64,000 nucleotides of DNA from Annulohypoxylon bovei var. microspora (Eukaryota; Ascomycota; Sordariomycetes; Xylariales; Hypoxylaceae), in assembly GCA_022836615.1 (NCBI GenBank), contig MU405385.1:1-64000 (forward strand), written 5' to 3'. This document shows positions 57,818 to 64,000 of this stretch, one piece after another; positions within the stretch are counted from its first letter, which is position 1; every line of letters starts with the position of its first letter. The notes below the pieces were generated by a model. That model saw only the letters and a program-made list of their open reading frames with translations. It did not search any database and had not been told where the DNA came from. The position numbers were made by a program, and so were the translations under genes.

Positions 57818-58080
57818 TAATTAAAGGCAAAGCCCCGTATCCACTGGTCACGTGATACAACACCTATATATAACCAGCCATCGTGGCCTTTTCCCACGAT
57901 TATATCACTTAGCTACATATTTTTACATACATATCACTTAACCAGTTATAACTCCTTTAAATAACCAGCCACTCGTTATAAATACCAGTTCTCCTTTAAT
58001 TAAAAACCCTTTGTTAGCTTAGCTATCGCCGTAATTGTTTTTAACCAGGTCCCCGGTTGTTAAAGCTTTGCTCTAAAACA
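57818..58080 (+). repeat. Right (3') LTR of the TRIM-like element
   Basis: 263 bp, the same order of boxes as the left LTR. It has many additional C-to-T and G-to-A changes (for example GATCAGAGACC has become AATTAAAAACC) and a short insertion near 57922. Confidence 0.78.
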
Positions 58081-61000
58081 ATATATTAATTAAAATTATT
58101 ATATTTAAATGTAAATCTTTTATTCGATAAATTTTCGAGTTTTTATTATAAAAATAAAAACTTACGTGGTATTATTTAATAATAAAAATTAAAAACGATA
58201 AAATATAAATTTATGGAAAATTTATTATTAATAACGAAAAATAAAATAATAATATTAATTAATATATTTTTTTTATTATATTTTAATATATGAAAATAAT
58301 ATAAACTTTTATATAAAATATTATTAATAAATATTTTAATGAATTTATTAATTTTATAAATGTTAAAATATAAGTATAAAAAATTTAAAAGATGTATTAT
58401 CGGTTTAATTATTACCTTAAAACCACTTTTTTCTTAACGTTACTTTTTTAATTATATTTATTATCGATGTTAATAATTTAATTAATTTTAAGTTAAAAGT
58501 AAGCTTTAACGTCGTGGATGTTAATGATTTTTATATTAACGGTTATTAATTTAACGATTATTAATTTAATAATTATTAATATATTAATAATTAATAAATA
58601 ATAATTAAACGTTATTAATTTAAAGATTATTTACCGAAAACATTTATTTATTATAAACACCTTCGTTATTATTTTAAACATTTTTAATTATAATATAATA
58701 CGTATAATAAACGATATTATAATAAACATTTCTAAAGTTTAAAGCATTAAATATTAACATCGAAAAAAACTTATAATAACTTAAATAATTAATGAAAATA
58801 TTTTTATTTATTTATATTATAAGTTTTTTTTACGAAATAATTGTCGTTTTGTTTTAAAGTTTTTTATTATATGTGAAATGTTAAAATTGTTTTATATTAA
58901 TTATTAAATCGTTAAATTATACCATAATATATTAAAATTAATATAAGAATTAAAGGCTTAATAAAATAATAAAAGAAAAGTAATGTATGTTTAAAATAAT
59001 ATTCTTTAATGGTAATTTAAAAAATGGGTTAATGGTTAATAATAATGGTTAAATATTTAAATAATTTTAAATTTTATAAAAAAGGGTAAAAAAATGTTCT
59101 TTAAATTAGGTGATAATTTATATTAAAATAAATTTATGTTTTTCTTTTTTTAAAATTCGTTCCATTTACTTCGCCTTTTTATATTTATATATATATATTT
59201 ACGTAAATGTTATTAATTTATTTTTACTTATTTCGTTTTTTTATATTTATATATATACATTTACATAAATATTATTAATTTATTATTCATTATTATAAAA
59301 TTATTTATATGGAAATAATTAATTTAAATGTTAAATTTAATTAAAGTTAATTATTTCGTAAAAGTTAAATATAATTTTAAATAAACTTATATAAAAATAA
59401 TATACGTATATTTATTCGAACGAAATAATTAATTAAATGTAAAGTTATTTTGTATTAAAATAATAAAAAGCCTGAATTTTATTTCGCTTATTTAACGTAT
59501 TACCATTTATTTTTTTTTAAAAAAACTTTTATGTTTTAACGACGAGGCGAATGTTATTTAAACGGTATTTATTTCGTCGTAAAACCTTTTTAATTTATGT
59601 ATACGGTTATTTTATAATTTAAAACCTTAAATGTAAAATTATTATTAAAGTTATTATAATTAAAAATAAAGGCGTATAAATTATATAACGCATTAAAATA
59701 AGTTATTTTATTTAAATAAAATGTGTTTTTAATAAAAAAAAAAATTAACATAATAATTTAAGTTTTAATAATGTAAATTAAAATGTTATTATATATATAA
59801 TATGTAGGTATTTTAATTAAATGTTTAAGTAAAAGTTATTTTAATGTTTTTTATTTTTAACGAATAAATTAAGTTTATTATCGTATGTAATATATTAAAA
59901 CTTTTGGAAATTTATTTAATTTAATTAAAATATTAATCGTTAATTGGTTAAAATTAAAGTAAAATGGATGGCTTTTACGTTATATGTTTTTATGTTAATT
60001 ATTTGAAATTTCATACGAATTAATTAACTTATAAAAATTAAAATATATTTATATAATTTTAAGGTTTAAAAGTTTTTATCGTAATAATATTAATATAATA
60101 TTAATATTATAAAATAATTTTAAAAATAAAATATTTATTTATATTATTTATTACTACCTTTTAATATGGTTAATACGATATATTAAATTTATATTATTAT
60201 TAAATATAATACCTTTTATCGCTTATTAATAAGCTTTTTATAATATTTACACTTAAATAATTTTAATGGTTTATAAGTATTATATTTAAGATTTAACGAT
60301 TTTTTATTAACTTAAATAATTAAAACATTATGGCTTTTACGTGGTTTATTATTTTAAGCCTTTTTTACGTTTATTAATTAAACGCTTTTATTTTTTTAAC
60401 GTATTATTAAATCGTTTTCGTTTTAATTGCTTTTGTTTTCGGAATTAATAAAATTAATAAAAGATTAATTAACTTTTCGTTTTTTATTATTAAAGGAAAA
60501 TGTAAAAAGCGTTTTATTAAATATGTAATTTAAGGTTATGGGAATTATAATGGCGGTGTTTATATAAAAAGCCGAATTTTAATTAATTAAAATAAACTTA
60601 ATTTAAGAAGTTAAATATTATTACGATTTTAATGAATTAACATTTTAAAAGGGTTAAGTTTAACGGATAATTTTATTAAAAATGTTTTAAGTTTTATAAA
60701 AAACGGTTAATTTTTTTATTTCGAAGAATTTTTTAATAAATTAAACTTACGAATTATGGTACCTTTTTCGTATAACGATTATATAAATATTTAAAAACTT
60801 TTCATTTATATTAAATGAATTAATAAAATTAACATATTAATGTGTTTTAAAGATTACAAGATATTTAATTAATATGGAATTTTTTTTATAAAGTATTAAT
60901 GGTAAATTAATTACGAAAATGGTTTAATAAAACTTATTATTTTAAAACGTTTTAAAGTAAAGGCCTTAAAAATTACATTTTAATTTAATAAACCAAGTTA

Positions 61001-64000
61001 TTATATTAATTTAAAAATCGGTAACGATAAATTAAATTCGTTTAAAATTTTATTTTATAACGCTTAACTTTTTATTAATAATAAAACATAATTAAAATTT
61101 ACATACGAATAAATAAAATTAAAATTCACATGTAAATGCACGAGTTAACATTATACGGGACTCTTTTATTTATTTTTTTTAAAAAAAAGGTTATTTAAAT
61201 TTTCCCTTTTAATTATAAGGGGTAATATAATAAAGGTTAAATTTTAAAAGTTTATTTAAAGTTACGCACGTGGAATTAAATTTTAATATATAATTACAAA
61301 GGCTTTAAATATATTACTTTTAATATTAAGCTTTAATTTATTTTAAAAATTTATCTTTTTTTTAAATAAAACGTTTATTATTATTATCCCGTAATTAATA
61401 ATATTTACAATTAAATTAATAATATAATATCGCTTTAACGTGGTAATATTTTTAATAAATTTAACGTAATAATTAAACTTAAAAATTTCTTATTAATTAA
61501 GTTAATATTACCGTATAATATTAATAATAAATTAATTTTATAACATTATATTTTATTTAAAAAAAGGTACCATAATATCGGTTTATTTTAAACGATACGT
61601 ATAAAGATAATTTTTAAGTAATTAAATTTAAATTAAATTTACAATATTTAACTTATTTAATTACCACGAATATAACTTCTACACCTTATTTATTAACATA
61701 ATATTCGTAAACGTAAAAAATTATTTATAAAACCATTTTATTTTTTTTTAATTATACATTAATTTACTTATTATAATATTTTTAATATATTTTTTTTTAA
61801 TAACATACCACCCATTTAATATTTACGTATAAATATTATTAATATAAATTAAAACGTTATTACTTTATTTATTTAACTTATTTCCGTTTTACTTATTATT
61901 AATAAAGTTAAAATAAAGTTATATATATTATAAAAAATTCCTTAACTTAAATCCCGTCGCTAAGGAAATATTAAAGTTATAATATATAATAAAATAAGTA
62001 ATTTATAATAAATTTGGTGGAGGTTTAATAAGTTATAAGGTTAATAAATCGATGAACCTTTTACATTTTTTATTATTTTTACATTTATTTACAATAAAAA
62101 AGTAATAATTATAACGATAAAAAAAGTAAGTTTTACGATTTTATGTGGATAATTATATGTAAATTTAATTATATATTAATTTAACGTCGTTTTTATAAAC
62201 CTTTAATAATATATATTAAAAGTTTTTTCGATATATATTTATAAAATTTATTATAAACGATGTTATTTTTAAGATAATTAATATTATAATATTATAATAT
62301 AAATTAATACGATATATTTATGTATTATATATTAATATTTAAAAGATTTAATTAATATATAAAAAAAATGAATTTTTATTTTAATAATTAAATTTTAAAT
62401 TTCATTATATTTAAATACATGGTTTTATATTACTTTTATCCCGTTACATTATTAATAATATCATGTAATTATTTACCGCGTATTATTAAAAATAACGAAT
62501 AAAATTTTTTATATAAATTTATTTTTAAGGTAATTAACATTTAATATAAAATTTATACACTTATAATTTACACCGATTTAAATAATTAATAAAAATAAAT
62601 ATCATGGATAAACATTTAAAATAAATATAAAAAATATACATATTAAAAAAAATTATAATTAATTTTAACATTTAAAAAAATAAGTTTTATATAAATGATT
62701 TTCGATACATAAAGTTACTTAATATTAAAATAACACACATTACTATTTTCATTTAAAAAAACTTTCGTTAATTTATTTTACTTGTTTTATTATAAAAATC
62801 TTTAAGTTTATATATTAAAGTAAATATACGATTATTAAATATTTTTTAACTTAAACTTTTAAATTAAATTAAAATTATTACATATATAAATCGTATTACA
62901 TTAAAATAAGTTATTTTTATTTAAGTAAAATGTATTTTTTTTAATTAAAACATTAAATTAATAAGAAAACGTAAAGTTATTTCGTATTAAAACAATAAAA
63001 AACCCGAGTTTTATTAACGTATTATCATTTATTTATTTTAAGGAAAAAAAACCTCCATTAAATATAAAGTTATTTAAAAATTATTAATTAAATTAAAATT
63101 TAAATATAATTTAATATACCGTAAATTCAAGTTAATATTAAAACATTTAAAGATTAAATTACCCGTTTATAATTAAAAGAAAATAATTCTTAAAAAGAAA
63201 TTCGTAAGTTTTTTTAAATTAAATATAACTTTAACGTTAATTTATAAACCTTTTAATAATAACTTTAAAAATAAAGTTTTTATAAGAATAAATTTAATAT
63301 TAATGTTATTAAAGCGGAAATCCATTAACTTTTTTAAATAAAGTTATTATATTTTTATATTATTAATTATTTAAATGAAAAATAACTTGGAATTAATATA
63401 TTAAAACGATTTTTAAAACGTAAGTTAAAAAAATGGAAAATAATTCGTTACGAAAAAGTTAATTACATTCCCGAACTTGTAAATATTATGTAAAAATATT
63501 TTTATAAAAAAGATTATCGCGACGATTTAATTTTAATTTACTTATAATATAAATATAAATTAATAATTAATTATGTTTTTTTTATTTAAATCCGAATGAA
63601 AAACGGTATAAAAAAACGAATCGATAATTTAAATTAATAATTACATAACATAATGGAAGTAAATTAATTTATTAAAAATTACGAATAAACATTAAATGTT
63701 TTCGAGGAATTAAAGAAAAATAATATTCGAAAATGTATTCGTAATTATACATACATTTTTATTATAAAAGATAAATTATATAATGTATACCATTAATAAT
63801 ACCCGGACATTATATAATAACGCCGTAATAACCGGTTAAGTTACGAAAAACGAAAAAATAAAAAATTTATAATTTTAAATTTTAATTATATATAATTTAT
63901 AAATAATTATATAAAGCTTCGTTTTATTAAATTCGAAATTTACGTTTACATTAATACGTATTTTCATAAAATTTTATAATATAACGTTAATAAATTTAAT

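Larger units (their letters stand above)
56349..58080 (+). mobile_element. Non-autonomous LTR retroelement (TRIM-like), 1.73 kb
   Basis: Two direct repeats, 56349-56601 and 57818-58080, share the CACGTGATA box, TATATA, the AGCCATCGTGGCC palindrome and CCCCGGTT. The outer ends are flanked by ATAT (56345-56348 and 58081-58084). After the left repeat comes a TGG-starting segment (TGGCAACCACCACGCGG at 56604) placed like a tRNA primer-binding site. Just before the right repeat is a purine tract (AAAAAAAAGGGA, about 57806-57817) placed like a polypurine tract. Together these set the orientation as plus. The 1.2-kb interior has no gag or pol frame, but it has two related hairpin-like segments containing CGATAGCTTTC (near 56728 and 56900). 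The right LTR and 3' interior have lost far more C/G to T/A than the left LTR. Confidence 0.8.
49231..64000. repeat. RIP-like A+T-rich block
   Basis: Apart from two islands (50634-51359 and 56349 to about 57650), this is almost pure A/T with very many TpA steps. The remaining cytosines often sit in CpG (ACG, TCG), the pattern left by repeat-induced point mutation, which converts CpA to TpA. No frame longer than about 85 codons exists, and those present are Asn/Lys/Phe/Ile-only shadows. The block continues past the window edge. Degenerate internal duplications are still visible: a tandem copy near 59177-59290, and segments near 59440-59540 and 59692-59735 that recur near 62965-63045 and 62902-62945. 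It is probably a nest of mutated transposons and may be pericentromeric or another heterochromatic isochore. Confidence 0.85.

Overview
The window looks like nuclear DNA of a filamentous ascomycete (Pezizomycotina, most likely Sordariomycetes). The evidence is short GT-AG introns of about 50-155 nt, often with CTAAC-like branch sites; fungus-specific families (Zn2Cys6 regulator, 2EXR, DUF6604, GH92, FRE-type reductase); an intron-containing eukaryotic tRNA-Pro; and a roughly 15 kb block of extreme A+T content that looks like repeat-induced point mutation (RIP). All reading is by eye; no database search was run.

Layout. 0.7-3.9 kb: a secreted GH92 alpha-mannosidase gene with seven exons. 3.9-14 kb: a gene-poor stretch with a solo LTR (4198-4476) and a hAT-type MITE (11994-12392). 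14-21 kb: a Zn2Cys6 regulator with an AT-hook, a 2EXR-domain protein and a zinc-independent MDR oxidoreductase. 21.9-32.9 kb: three large minus-strand genes, namely a Reb1/TTF1-like Myb protein, a membrane-anchored amidohydrolase and a DUF6604 protein ending in a thioredoxin-like fold without CxxC. 33-37 kb: a pair, perhaps a trio, of small paralogous genes, one of them frameshifted. 37.9-38.7 kb: a second hAT-type MITE. 39.1-42.4 kb: a large disordered minus-strand protein gene whose frame is interrupted by one TAG codon or spliced around it. 43.5-45.2 kb: a mitochondrial AAA+ ATPase. 46.1 kb: tRNA-Pro(AGG). 47-49 kb: a ferric-reductase-like flavocytochrome. From about 49.23 kb to the window end: the A+T block, with two G+C-richer islands, a 726-bp MITE with long inverted repeats (50634-51359) and a 1.7-kb non-autonomous LTR element (56349-58080).

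The genes do not form an obvious pathway or biosynthetic cluster; most look like ordinary scattered genes. The strongest unexpected structure is in the mobile DNA. One small LTR family is present as an unmutated solo LTR in gene-poor DNA and as a two-LTR, RIP-mutated copy in the A+T block. Three MITEs have exact 8-bp target duplications, and one of them sits unmutated inside RIPed DNA. The small duplicated gene family at 33-37 kb is the best candidate for an undescribed coding system.
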